A stretch of 64,000 bases of DNA, taken from DAIMZI01 sp036734025. Its GTDB lineage: Bacteria > Pseudomonadota > Alphaproteobacteria > Rhizobiales > Rhodomicrobiaceae. The position numbers were made by a program, and so were the translations under genes. How positions within the stretch are numbered: the first letter of the stretch is position 1; each line of letters starts with the position of its first letter. The stretch is from positions 1-64,000 of the forward strand of contig DAIMZI010000001.1 of the NCBI GenBank assembly GCA_036734025.1, read 5' to 3'. Below are positions 8,122 to 16,407 of the stretch, one piece after another. The notes under the pieces were generated by a model. It was not told the DNA's origin. It did not search any database and was given only the letters and a program-made list of their open reading frames with translations.

Positions 8122-9050
8122 GCCAGGCCCTTTTCATACAGCATGTCGAAACTGTCGGAGATATTTTCGTGGACCCCCACCTTTCGCGGACTGAGGCCCA
8201 GCGCGATGCCGAGAAGCTGGGTGAAATAGAGGATCTTGACCTTGGTCTTGATACCGTAGCGCTTTTCGCCGCGGATCTGATGCATCTCCAGACCGGTATG
8301 ACAGGTTGGGCATTCCGTGGCGATGACATCGGCACCGGACGCCTCGGCCGCACGCAGAATGTTCAAGACCAGCTTGGTCGAGGTGTCGCTGTCCGACAGG
8401 GTATGCGCACCGCCGCAACACGCGGTCTTCAGCGGAAACTCGACATTCTCCGCGCCCGCTGCCGCCAGCAGGTCATCCATGAAGTGCGGCTCGGATGTCG
8501 ATTCGCTGCCCGGCCCCTGATCCTTTTCCGGGAAGATGTGGCGTGGGCGCACATACATGCAGCCATAATAATTCGCGACCTTAAGCCCTTTGAGCGAGTT
8601 CTTGACGCGCCTCGCCAACTCTTCTTCGCCGATCGCATCCTTGATCCAGTCCAGCGCGTGGATGGTCTCGGCCTGACCCGGGCTGTAGGTCTCGTGGCCT
8701 GCCTTGGCGGACAGTTTGCCCACCACCTCGCGCGATGCCTCGTCGTGGGCGAGATCATATTCGGCCTTCTTCAGATTGTGATAACAGCCATTGCACGGCG
8801 CCATCACCACATCATGCCCCATCTGGTTGGCCGCGATCGACAGCACGCGCGAGGACAGATAGGTCTGGATCTTGGGGTCGATGTTCTTGAGCTCCATCGC
8901 GCCGCAACAGTTCCAGTTCTTCACCTCTTCCAGCTTGAGACCCAGCGCCTTGCCGACCGCCTTGGTCGAACGGTTATAGGCATGGCCCGTGCCCTCAAGT
9001 GCGCAGCCGGGATAGTAGGCGACAGTTTCATATTTCTTCGGCTTGGTCAT
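8118..9050 (-). CDS. shdrB2: Heterodisulfide-reductase-like subunit sHdrB2
   Basis: A 310-residue HdrB-type protein with two complete CCG domains. The first has YYPGCALEG, NWNCCGAMEL and APCNGCYHN; the second has YYGCMYVRP, KTACCGGAHTL and TECPTCHTG. In methanogen HdrB this cysteine pattern binds the noncubane [4Fe-4S] clusters that split disulfides. In sulfur oxidisers sHdrB2 is thought to run in the oxidative direction within the cytoplasmic sHdr complex. It follows shdrC2 by 12 bp and overlaps the next gene. Both CCG domains keep all cysteines, so it is probably the catalytic B subunit. Confidence 0.93.
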   Translation of the reverse strand: MTKPKKYETVAYYPGCALEGTGHAYNRSTKAVGKALGLKLEEVKNWNCCGAMELKNIDPKIQTYLSSRVLSIAANQMGHDVVMAPCNGCYHNLKKAEYDLAHDEASREVVGKLSAKAGHETYSPGQAETIHALDWIKDAIGEEELARRVKNSLKGLKVANYYGCMYVRPRHIFPEKDQGPGSESTSEPHFMDDLLAAAGAENVEFPLKTACCGGAHTLSDSDTSTKLVLNILRAAEASGADVIATECPTCHTGLEMHQIRGEKRYGIKTKVKILYFTQLLGIALGLSPRKVGVHENISDSFDMLYEKGLA

Positions 9051-9062
9051 CGCTGGATTGTC

Positions 9063-9824
9063 CTAATGATGGATATGCCGCTCGGCCTCGGCGGGCTTCA
9101 GATCGAGGGCTTCGGCCCGCACTTCGTGCTGCTCGCGGATATAGTCGCGGATGGCGGCCGAGGCGCCTTGCCAGCCGCTGGTTCGCGGCTTGATCAGCAC
9201 GCCAAGGCCAAGGCGCATCAGCATGGCGACAGGCATCTTGGCGATGAGGTTGGCCACCATCTGCATCATCCAGTCCTGCAGCAGCGGCTGCTTCGTGCGC
9301 GCGAAGAAGCGCCTTATGAGCGAGCTTTCCTCGATCTTGCCGCGCGAGATGACCTGATCGGCGAAGACTTCGTCGAAATGCATCGAAGGTGAGGTTTCGG
9401 TATGGCCTTTCAGCTCCAGCCAGTGCGCTGTGGCCTTCATCACGCCTTCGGGCTCAACGTCGCGCGGGCAGGCATAGGTACATTTGTTGCACGACACGCA
9501 CATCCAGATGATGTCCTTGTCGAGCAGCAATTCGCTCTCCATGCCCATGCGGATGAGATAGATCCAGTAGCGTGGATTGAAACGGGGTTCGATGGCGTTG
9601 ACCGTGCATGAATTCGTGCAAGACCCGCATTGCCAGCAGCGATGAATGTGCTCGCCGCCCGGCAGCGCGGCGATCTCGTCCTCCAGCGCCTCGTTATAGT
9701 CGCTGACTGCGCGGCTTTCGATGAAGGTGGACCAGTGCCCCGACACATCCACACCATCAATGACCAGATGATCGTGGGTCTTGAGGGCCTCGGGCCGGAT
9801 CAGCGATTTTTCATGGATGGGCAT
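9063..9824 (-). CDS. shdrC2: Heterodisulfide-reductase-like iron-sulfur subunit sHdrC2
   Basis: A 253-residue HdrC-type electron-transfer protein. Two [4Fe-4S] motifs are visible, CWQCGSCTNSC and CVSCNKCTYACP, in the first 120 residues. The C-terminal half is helical and basic. It should pass electrons between sHdrA and the catalytic sHdrB2. The second motif is the classic ferredoxin type; the first ends CTV rather than CP. It lies 32 bp after shdrH and 12 bp before shdrB2 in the sHdr operon. Confidence 0.92.
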   Translation of the reverse strand: MPIHEKSLIRPEALKTHDHLVIDGVDVSGHWSTFIESRAVSDYNEALEDEIAALPGGEHIHRCWQCGSCTNSCTVNAIEPRFNPRYWIYLIRMGMESELLLDKDIIWMCVSCNKCTYACPRDVEPEGVMKATAHWLELKGHTETSPSMHFDEVFADQVISRGKIEESSLIRRFFARTKQPLLQDWMMQMVANLIAKMPVAMLMRLGLGVLIKPRTSGWQGASAAIRDYIREQHEVRAEALDLKPAEAERHIHH

Positions 9825-9856
9825 GGTTCTGGCTTTGCTTGTTCATCGCCACGACT

Positions 9857-10765
9857 TCACGATAGCTGCTTGATGTCGCTGGGGCGTTCGGACATGACCT
9901 CGGCGGCCTTGAAGCGCGTGCGCCCTCCTGGCGCCGCGGCCCCGTCAAGGCCGAGAATGCGGCGCACATGTTCAAGCGGATCGGTCTCGCTGGAAAAATC
10001 GGTACGCAGATAAGAACCTGCCTGCGCGTTGATGTAATCAGCATAGATTTGCGCCTGCAGCAGATCGACATAAGACAGCATGTCGCGGAAGACGCCGTTA
10101 TCGGACAGGAACTGCGACAGCTCGGCGCGCAATGCGAGAAATACGGCGTGGCTATCGGGAACGTCGATGAGGATGTGATCGACATTGTCGCCCGAGTGGG
10201 GATCATGCCAGATCTCGCGCAGCACCCCGGTATTGGCGCGCGTGTCCCATACCCAGCGTGCCATCAGCGGATAGGGTTCGGGCCAGGTGAAATGCAGGAT
10301 TTCGGCGGCCATGTCGCGCACCCAGCGATAGGTCTTGTCGGCGGGAAAGCGCGCGCTGAAGCGCGCCATGTGCGCGTCGGCGTCGCTGCCCTGCGCCGCG
10401 CTGTCGACCAGATCGCTGATTGCGCCATGGAAATGGGCAAAGCCGTGTTTGCGCAGCGGCCCGCTCAGGCGCCGCCGGCAGGTCGGCATGAAGGCGCAAA
10501 GCTGCGTGAACTTGTCGAGGTTCAGGCTCGTGTGCGCCCCGCCGCCCAGTGTTTCGGCAAAAAGAGCCTGTTTGCCCGCGAGCACCGCGGCGAGCTGCTC
10601 GACGCCGCCCATGGGTTCGCACGCACCGATCAGCCGCTCGACGCCCTCACGCAGCTTCGCGCCGCTCAGATGAAGAACCGGCGCATCGGCCTGCGCGCCG
10701 GCGTGCCCTCGTCCGGGCGACGCGCGATCGGCGAATATGCTCAGGCTCTTGCCGCGCTGGGTCAT
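9857..10765 (-). CDS. shdrH: sHdrH, accessory protein of the sHdr complex
   Basis: A 302-residue soluble protein encoded between shdrA and shdrC2, which is the standard place of shdrH. It has few cysteines (CAFMPTC near residue 90) and no cofactor motif I can name. The start overlaps the shdrA stop by 4 bp. The protein is conserved in sHdr loci, but its biochemical role is not established. The assignment rests on position, length and general character more than on a diagnostic motif. Confidence 0.82.
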   Translation of the reverse strand: MTQRGKSLSIFADRASPGRGHAGAQADAPVLHLSGAKLREGVERLIGACEPMGGVEQLAAVLAGKQALFAETLGGGAHTSLNLDKFTQLCAFMPTCRRRLSGPLRKHGFAHFHGAISDLVDSAAQGSDADAHMARFSARFPADKTYRWVRDMAAEILHFTWPEPYPLMARWVWDTRANTGVLREIWHDPHSGDNVDHILIDVPDSHAVFLALRAELSQFLSDNGVFRDMLSYVDLLQAQIYADYINAQAGSYLRTDFSSETDPLEHVRRILGLDGAAAPGGRTRFKAAEVMSERPSDIKQLS

Positions 10766-11811
10766 TCTGCGGCCGCCACATGAACCTGGCGCAGGGATGC
10801 GAGCGCCGACATGGCCGCGGCCTGGCCCTGGGCAATCGAGTCGTCGATCGTCTCCGGCCCGATGGCCGCGCCGGCCACGAACACGCCGGGGCGCGAGGTC
10901 GCGCCCATCTGGCCGTAGGTGTCAGCGCGCGCGATATAGCCCCAATGATGAAGATCGACGCCGAAAATCTGTGCCAGCAGCAGGTTATCGACGTTGGGGT
11001 CCATCCCGATTGCATGCACAACCATGTCGAAGGGAATGGTGATCGGGCGCTTCACCAGCGTGTCCTCGCCCTTGACGATGAGTTGCCGACCGTCCGATGT
11101 CACTTCGGCGATGCGAGCCTTGATGTATTTTACCTTGTGCTCTTCCTGAGACCGCCAGTAATATTCTTCATAAAGCCCATAGGTGCGAATATCCATGTAA
11201 TAGATATAGACATGGCAATCGGGTATTTCTTCGCGTATTTCCATCGCCGTATTCGCCGATACGGTGCAGCAGATTTTCGAGCACCATTCCCGCCCGATCT
11301 GGCGGTCGCGCGAGCCGACGCAAAGCAGGATCGCCACGCGCTTGGGCTTGCGCCCGTCGGATGGACAGCGCACGCCCTGGCCGCTGGAGATCATCTGCTC
11401 GACCTGAGTGGTGGTGACCACGTCGGGGAAGGTGCCAAAGCCCCATTCCGGCTTGTTGATCGAATCGAAATGCGTGAAGCCGGTGCACAATATCGCGGCG
11501 CTCACCTCGATCCTGGTGTCATCGGACAGGCTGACGCTGAACTCGCCCGGTGAGCCGGTAAAGTGCTTGACGGTGGTGTTCTTGTGAACCCTCACGCGCT
11601 GATCGGTTTCCACGCGCGTGACCATGGCGCCGATGGCATCTTTTGCCCATGCGCCCGAGGGAACCAGCTTTGCATAACGCTGGAGGATCGGGGCGCCGCC
11701 CAGACGGTCGGCCTTGTCCACCAGAATGACGTCCTGGCCCATCGCGGCCAGGCCATGGGCCGCAGAAAGTCCGGCGGGACCGCCGCCAAGCACGAGAACC
11801 GATCTGCTCAT
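10762..11811 (-). CDS. shdrA: Heterodisulfide-reductase-like flavoprotein sHdrA
   Basis: A 349-residue FAD-dependent subunit. The N-terminus has the Rossmann dinucleotide motif VLVLGGGPAGLSAAHG, and a second half ends with the FAD-contacting VAGAAIGPETIDDSIAQG. The cysteines in EWCSKICC probably hold an iron-sulfur cluster, as known for sHdrA. It is the electron hub of the sHdr complex. Its length is about half that of methanogen HdrA, matching the short sulfur-oxidiser type. It overlaps shdrB1 and shdrH by 4 bp on either side, which indicates tight translational coupling. Confidence 0.93.
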   Translation of the reverse strand: MSRSVLVLGGGPAGLSAAHGLAAMGQDVILVDKADRLGGAPILQRYAKLVPSGAWAKDAIGAMVTRVETDQRVRVHKNTTVKHFTGSPGEFSVSLSDDTRIEVSAAILCTGFTHFDSINKPEWGFGTFPDVVTTTQVEQMISSGQGVRCPSDGRKPKRVAILLCVGSRDRQIGREWCSKICCTVSANTAMEIREEIPDCHVYIYYMDIRTYGLYEEYYWRSQEEHKVKYIKARIAEVTSDGRQLIVKGEDTLVKRPITIPFDMVVHAIGMDPNVDNLLLAQIFGVDLHHWGYIARADTYGQMGATSRPGVFVAGAAIGPETIDDSIAQGQAAAMSALASLRQVHVAAAE

Positions 11812-13187
11812 GCGCCCGGCTCCTGTTTGGCAATCGGTTGAAAGCCCGGACCCGAAGTGATCATCAGACGCGGATCATAAAGCTGCTCGCCACGGCCCTG
11901 CTCGACCTCGCTCAGATAGGCCTCGAATTCCGCCTTCTTGGCCTGCCAGTCGATGCCGAGCTTTTCATAGAGCGTCTCGGTGGGCGAGGCATGCCAATGC
12001 GATTGCACGATCTTGTAGGGATGCGCGCCGCAGACGATGGCGGCGAACTGGCAGTCGGCGAGGATCGGCAGTTCGAAGTCCTTGCCGTCGGCCTTGCCGA
12101 TCCACTGGTTCTTGTCGAGCGTGGTGATGCAGCCGGTGTCGTGGCCGATCATCACATCCGCGTTCGCCTCTTCCACCGCCACGCGGACCTTGCGGTCGAT
12201 GGCGAAGGAGCGGGTGAACTCGCGCTCCGAGATGATGTGGCGAAAGCCGAAGCCGCAGCAGTCGTACCAGGTCGAATAATCAATAACCTGGGTACCTAGC
12301 GCCTGCATGATGCCTGTCGATACCGCGACGCGGTTGCCATCGAGAATGTCGTCATCATAGACCGCGTCCTCGGGCACCATCTTGTAGACATGGCAGGCCG
12401 GGTGGATGGTGGCGCGCACATGGCCGGCGTCGATCACCTGATGCTCTGCGATGCGCCGGCGCATGACGTGAAGCCATTCGGAATAATGGACGATCTCTTC
12501 GGGAATGAGCAGCTTGCCATCGACCAGCCGGCCGAGCTTGCCGAGGATGAGCTTGACGCGTTCGCGCAGCTTGGCCGAATGCAGCAGATAATGGCGCACC
12601 TCCTTGTAATTGCCGAAGGACGTGCCGCAATGAACAAGCGGATAATAGTGACCCGGCTCAAGACCGCGCGCCTGACCAGAGACATAGGCCTGATGGAAAT
12701 TGCGCAGGAACACCGCCGCCAGGCTCTCCAGATTGCCGATGCCCGAACCATGATAGTTCCACGCCGTGCATGAAGTCTGGTCGGTCTCGTCGAGATAGGC
12801 GATGTCCATCTTGTTCATCAGCCACAAGAGCGAAGCCGGATAGCCCGGAATGTTGCCGCACTGGCCACAGGATTTGTGGTGCCACAACCGGTCGGTCGGG
12901 ATGCGCTTGGTCCAACCGTAAAGCGTCTTGACCTCGACCGGGTGGTGCGCGTCGGTGATCCGGTGAACCGCGATCTCGCCGTCCTTTTCAAGCTCCCACA
13001 TGGCGTCGCGGACGTCTTCCACACGGTCCTTGTTGGTGAGCATCGAGCGCTTGTCGATCTTCTGCTCCACCCAGGCAGTGGCAAGCTGGGCTTCGCTCGG
13101 CGAAAGTGCGGTGTCCTTCCATTCCGGCCCATGGCCGGTGAAGCGCTCGCCGGGCACAGGCATATCCTGCCTATCCTTAGTCGTCAT
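11808..13187 (-). CDS. shdrB1: Heterodisulfide-reductase-like subunit sHdrB1
   Basis: A 459-residue HdrB-related protein with one clear CCG-type site: HPACHVYKM, then STWYDCCGFGFRH, then HDTGC. Further cysteine motifs (SCGQCGNIPG, DQTSCTAW) lie in the N-terminal half. It is longer than sHdrB2 and keeps fewer complete cysteine sets, as known for the B1 paralogue. The GGCAACG-poor 36-bp spacer from shdrC1 and a 4-bp overlap with shdrA place it second in the core shdrC1-B1-A-H-C2-B2 order. Probably part of a non-identical second B/C pair in the complex. Confidence 0.9.
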   Translation of the reverse strand: MTTKDRQDMPVPGERFTGHGPEWKDTALSPSEAQLATAWVEQKIDKRSMLTNKDRVEDVRDAMWELEKDGEIAVHRITDAHHPVEVKTLYGWTKRIPTDRLWHHKSCGQCGNIPGYPASLLWLMNKMDIAYLDETDQTSCTAWNYHGSGIGNLESLAAVFLRNFHQAYVSGQARGLEPGHYYPLVHCGTSFGNYKEVRHYLLHSAKLRERVKLILGKLGRLVDGKLLIPEEIVHYSEWLHVMRRRIAEHQVIDAGHVRATIHPACHVYKMVPEDAVYDDDILDGNRVAVSTGIMQALGTQVIDYSTWYDCCGFGFRHIISEREFTRSFAIDRKVRVAVEEANADVMIGHDTGCITTLDKNQWIGKADGKDFELPILADCQFAAIVCGAHPYKIVQSHWHASPTETLYEKLGIDWQAKKAEFEAYLSEVEQGRGEQLYDPRLMITSGPGFQPIAKQEPGA

Positions 13188-13223
13188 TGTGCTTCCTCAT
13201 GTCTTCATCTGAGCCGCGAGGCC

Positions 13224-13970
13224 TCAGTCATCATTCTGCTCGTCGATGAAATCGGCCCAGTCCTCGCGCTTTTCGTCCATGATGTCGGTGATCACGTCGA
13301 ACAGGTTCTCGTCGATGGTTTCGAGCTGATCGAGAACGCCGGTCATCTCCCAGATCGTGTAAAGCTCCACCGAGGTCTTCAGGTTCACTTCCCAGGCGGT
13401 GGCGGTGGTGTTCAGCGTGGCCATGGGGATTGCCCTGCGCAAAAGCTTGAGAGGAGCATCGACCTTGGAGATGTTTGGCCCCCAGTCCGCAAAGTGATCC
13501 GCATTGATCATGTCGGGGGAAAGCTGGTTGCCGGTGGAGATCAGCTTCAGCATGACGCGGCTGAACGGGCGCAACACATCCTTTGCCGACTGCATGCCAT
13601 GCTTGATGGCAACCTCGCGCATCAGCATGACCAGACCGCCTGGAGAATTGCCGAACGGGCAGCGCGCCGCGCAGGTATAGCACTGCGCGCAGGACCAGAT
13701 CTTCTCCTGCATCGCGTCGTAGATGCCTTCGAGATTTTCTGTCCAGAGCAACTGAACGATTTCGCGCGGGGAATAGTCGTAATAATGGGCTGAAGGGCAG
13801 GTGGCGGTGCATATTCCGCAGTTGAGACAGCCATTCAGTTCAAAGTCGTAGCGCAGATCGGCCTGGATATCGGCGAAGATCTCTTCAAGCTTTTCGCGCG
13901 GCACCGGGGGGGCTTCCGATACCGGATCGCCTATGAAATCCTGCACTCGAGTGGAATGAGCATGGGCCAT
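13224..13970 (-). CDS. shdrC1: Heterodisulfide-reductase-like iron-sulfur subunit sHdrC1
   Basis: A 248-residue HdrC-type protein with two ferredoxin motifs, CLNCGICTATCP and CAQCYTCAARCP, which should bind two [4Fe-4S] clusters. The C-terminal tail is strongly acidic (DIMDEKREDWADFIDEQNDD). The ATG at 13970 gives the family length; upstream sequence in frame overlaps dsrE and is not protein-like. It lies 17 bp after dsrE and is the first core subunit gene of the complex. Confidence 0.9.
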   Translation of the reverse strand: MAHAHSTRVQDFIGDPVSEAPPVPREKLEEIFADIQADLRYDFELNGCLNCGICTATCPSAHYYDYSPREIVQLLWTENLEGIYDAMQEKIWSCAQCYTCAARCPFGNSPGGLVMLMREVAIKHGMQSAKDVLRPFSRVMLKLISTGNQLSPDMINADHFADWGPNISKVDAPLKLLRRAIPMATLNTTATAWEVNLKTSVELYTIWEMTGVLDQLETIDENLFDVITDIMDEKREDWADFIDEQNDD

Positions 13971-13987
13971 CGCGGTATTCCTTGCGC

Positions 13988-14365
13988 TCAGTAGGTCAGC
14001 ACCTTCACATCGTCTTCCATGATCTGAGTGATCAGGTGCGCGCCGCCGACAATGCCCGAACATTCCGGGATCAGGTCGGCTTCGCTCATTTCGAACAGAT
14101 CGAGATTTGGGGAGCAGCAATAGAATTTGACGCCGGCTTCGTGGGCATCCTTGATGAAGTCATAAACCGATTTCGGCGAGCCCGGCTTGACGACAAGCGT
14201 CTCGGCCACGCCCTTCTTCATCAGGCGTCCGGCGGTGGCCGTGCAGATGACATCGACCTCGTAATCCATTGCCGCGGCCACCGAGGCCTGAAAGATCGGT
14301 GCGCCCAGCTCCTCGCCATTGCGCGGGTCGGTATTGGCCATAACGATAACGAGCTTGTCTGCCAT
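13988..14365 (-). CDS. DsrE-family sulfur carrier (DsrE3-like)
   Basis: A 125-residue DsrE/F-fold protein starting MADKLVIVMANTDPRNG. Cysteines at 41, 83, 84 and 102; the pair in VKFYCCSPN lies where DsrE3-type proteins keep their reactive cysteine. In sulfur oxidisers DsrE3 and TusA proteins relay sulfane sulfur into the sHdr system. A GAGGG ribosome-binding site precedes the ATG by about 5 bp. It heads the shdr operon. Which DsrE3 subgroup (A, B or C) it belongs to needs a tree; the position of Cys84 points to C. Confidence 0.85.
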   Translation of the reverse strand: MADKLVIVMANTDPRNGEELGAPIFQASVAAAMDYEVDVICTATAGRLMKKGVAETLVVKPGSPKSVYDFIKDAHEAGVKFYCCSPNLDLFEMSEADLIPECSGIVGGAHLITQIMEDDVKVLTY

Positions 14366-14366
14366 T

Positions 14367-14438
14367 TTAGCCCTCACAGCACCCGCCGCGGGGATCGCTG
14401 CCCGGCATCTTCATGAGGCAAGCCCGCCGGATGTTCAC
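14367..14438 (-). CDS. Possible 23-residue cysteine-containing peptide just before dsrE
   Basis: A short frame with a GTG start and a C-terminus of GSDPRGGCCEG. Its stop codon ends 1 bp before the dsrE ATG, and the dsrE ribosome-binding site lies inside it. The frame is open further upstream but has no good start and no clear ribosome-binding site. It may be a coupled leader peptide, the decayed end of a gene, or chance. Confidence 0.25.
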   Translation of the reverse strand: MNIRRACLMKMPGSDPRGGCCEG

Positions 14439-14605
14439 GGCATCATTGATCCGTGTTCCGGCAGCGCCCTGAAAATGAGGGCAATATCCTCCCTGGACGT
14501 TTTTGTTGCGTCATTTGTTCCAAAAATGATACGGACGCCGCCAACCTGATGCAAGAACTTTCGAAACTTTGCATATATTAATCTGGGGCTGGCTCATGAG
14601 CGACA

Positions 14606-15301
14606 TCAGGGCTGCATCCATGCCGTCTTCTGGATCAACCCGGTCATGATCGGCACCAGCGCATCTTCGATGTCGCGGCGCATCGCACGCAGGCGCTGGA
14701 GCCCTTCGCCGACCTGCTCGGGTACGTCTGCGCCTTCCATGACCAGATCCTCGACCATGGCCGGCTTGATGCCGGGATGGCCGGCAAAACCGAAGGCGTT
14801 CGGGCCGATCTGAAAGAGGGCGGGGTGTCCGGCCTCGTCATGCGCCAGAACCTGCGCATAGGCGGGCGGCACGGGGGCGTCGCGCCCATAGACAATGTTG
14901 GGGAAACGCGCCGGCAGATAGCCGTTGAGCGCATCATCGACGCACCTGGTCGCGGTCCCGGTCGAAAAGGCGAGTGGTGCCGGCCGTGTTCTGCCGTCGG
15001 CCGCAAGGGTGAGGATCTGCGCGCCCATGCCAAAGCCGATCACCGGCTTGCCGAGCATCAGACAGGTGCGCGCCAGGCTCACCTCCGCGCCAAGGCTCGG
15101 CAGATCCCGTTCACCCGCTGTGCCCCAGGGACCAAGCCCGAGCAGGATCAGCCCGTCGCCGATGAGGCTTGCATCGGGAAGGCCGCCGCCTTCGAGGAAC
15201 GGGCGAAAATAGGAAAACCGTATGCGCCGGCCTTCCAGGTGATCCTCGACCAGGCCCAGCCAGTCCGACTGGGTGTGCTGGATCACGGAGACGAATTTCA
15301 T
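14606..15301 (-). CDS. Class I glutamine amidotransferase-like protein lacking the nucleophile
   Basis: A 231-residue protein with the overall pattern of a class I glutamine amidotransferase. The usual nucleophile motif G-C-G-Q type (GICLGHQ) is replaced by GFGMGAQ, so the cysteine is glycine. The usual C-terminal HPE is HPG, so the glutamate is also lost. Only the histidine remains. It therefore cannot hydrolyse glutamine by the usual route. It overlaps sLpl(AB) by 4 bp, which ties it to lipoate assembly. Such genes are, to my knowledge, seen in shdr/lbp loci, but their role is not known. It may bind a substrate or act as a scaffold. Confidence 0.8.
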   Translation of the reverse strand: MKFVSVIQHTQSDWLGLVEDHLEGRRIRFSYFRPFLEGGGLPDASLIGDGLILLGLGPWGTAGERDLPSLGAEVSLARTCLMLGKPVIGFGMGAQILTLAADGRTRPAPLAFSTGTATRCVDDALNGYLPARFPNIVYGRDAPVPPAYAQVLAHDEAGHPALFQIGPNAFGFAGHPGIKPAMVEDLVMEGADVPEQVGEGLQRLRAMRRDIEDALVPIMTGLIQKTAWMQP

Positions 15302-16401
15302 GGCCTTTTCTGTGAGCTTGCATCGGCTTGAGGCGAGATCGCGGCTGCAAGCGCGCGCGTGAGGGCGGCGCGGAAATCGCCAGGCGCGATGCTCAGCATG
15401 TCGACATGAGCAGTCTCCAGAAAAGCCGTGATCGCATCGCCGGCCTGGCTGATCCCGATGCCGCGCAGGCTTGCCTCCAGATCATGGACGATGCGCGGCG
15501 GCGTGATGAAGAAATCGCCGGTGAACAGCACCTCGCGGATGCGCGCGCCACCCGCGCCTTCAAGCCGCACATAGGCGCTCACCGTGCCGCCGGCTCCGGT
15601 CACATGCCCTTCATACACTTCGGCTGCGCCGGGTGCGTCGATCTGGAAGACAAACTCATCGGTGCCGATCTCCTCGTCATGGACGATCTGCGCGGCTGCG
15701 AGTTCGGCTGCGCTCACCTCGCCGGGCTGCGGCTCGATGCCAAGCCCGCGCGCCAGTCCGCCGAGCACCGCCTCGTGCACCGTTTCGACGCGCGGCGCCT
15801 CGCCCAGAAGATCCTTCAGCGTGATGACACGCGCAGCAGCACGATCCAGCGCGCGCTTTGCGAGCTTGGCCTGCGGCAGGTTGAGGGCGCCGGCCATCCG
15901 TTCAGCATCCATATCGACCAGCACCGTGCCCTGATAGATCAGGCTGGCACCATCGAAGAACCCTCCGGTGCCTGACAGTTTGCGTCCATCCACTTCGATA
16001 TCGTTGCGCGGCCTGAACCGTGCGCTGATGTCAAATGCCTCGCTCAAGCCCGCCGCGACGGCCTCACAGATGGCCGCTGCATAGGCGCCAAGCGTGCTCA
16101 TGGGCAGGTTTTCGCGCCGCAGCACAAGCTCCCAGCCGACCTGACCTTCATCCAGATAGATCGCGCCGCCTCCCGTGACCCGGCGCACCAGACCGATTTT
16201 GTGCTTGCGGCAATAATCGAGATGCACCTCGTGCGCCACCGCCTGGTGGCGTCCGATGAGTACGGTGGGCGGAAAACGCATGAAACGGATCGTATCGGGA
16301 ATTTGCCCTGATCCGTGCAGATCGATCAGCGCCTGGTCGAATGCGATCTGCCAGCGCCCGTCTCGCACGCCCGTGTCGATGACGCGAAATTTGCCGCCCA
16401 T
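15298..16401 (-). CDS. Lipoate-protein ligase sLpl(AB) for LbpA
   Basis: A 367-residue ligase of the LplA/BirA fold. The substrate loop RRVTGGGAIYLD is at residues 73-84 and the probable active-site lysine is Lys141 in GRKLSGTGGF. The extra C-terminal 110 residues correspond to the accessory LplB-like domain fused in sLpl(AB) enzymes. It should activate lipoate or octanoate with ATP and attach it to Lys71 of LbpA. It lies 6 bp after a LipS-type gene. Context, not sequence alone, assigns it to LbpA and not to pyruvate dehydrogenase. Confidence 0.88.
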   Translation of the reverse strand: MGGKFRVIDTGVRDGRWQIAFDQALIDLHGSGQIPDTIRFMRFPPTVLIGRHQAVAHEVHLDYCRKHKIGLVRRVTGGGAIYLDEGQVGWELVLRRENLPMSTLGAYAAAICEAVAAGLSEAFDISARFRPRNDIEVDGRKLSGTGGFFDGASLIYQGTVLVDMDAERMAGALNLPQAKLAKRALDRAAARVITLKDLLGEAPRVETVHEAVLGGLARGLGIEPQPGEVSAAELAAAQIVHDEEIGTDEFVFQIDAPGAAEVYEGHVTGAGGTVSAYVRLEGAGGARIREVLFTGDFFITPPRIVHDLEASLRGIGISQAGDAITAFLETAHVDMLSIAPGDFRAALTRALAAAISPQADASSQKRP

Positions 16402-16407
16402 GGCCTG

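Noticed and set aside
8103..9392. 429-residue plus-strand frame
   Set aside because: Antisense shadow of shdrB2/C2, with His/Arg-rich composition.
14450..14480. GCCCT-N7-AGGGC hairpin between gat and dsrE
   Set aside because: Only a 5-bp stem without a T-run, so no terminator or riboswitch is claimed.
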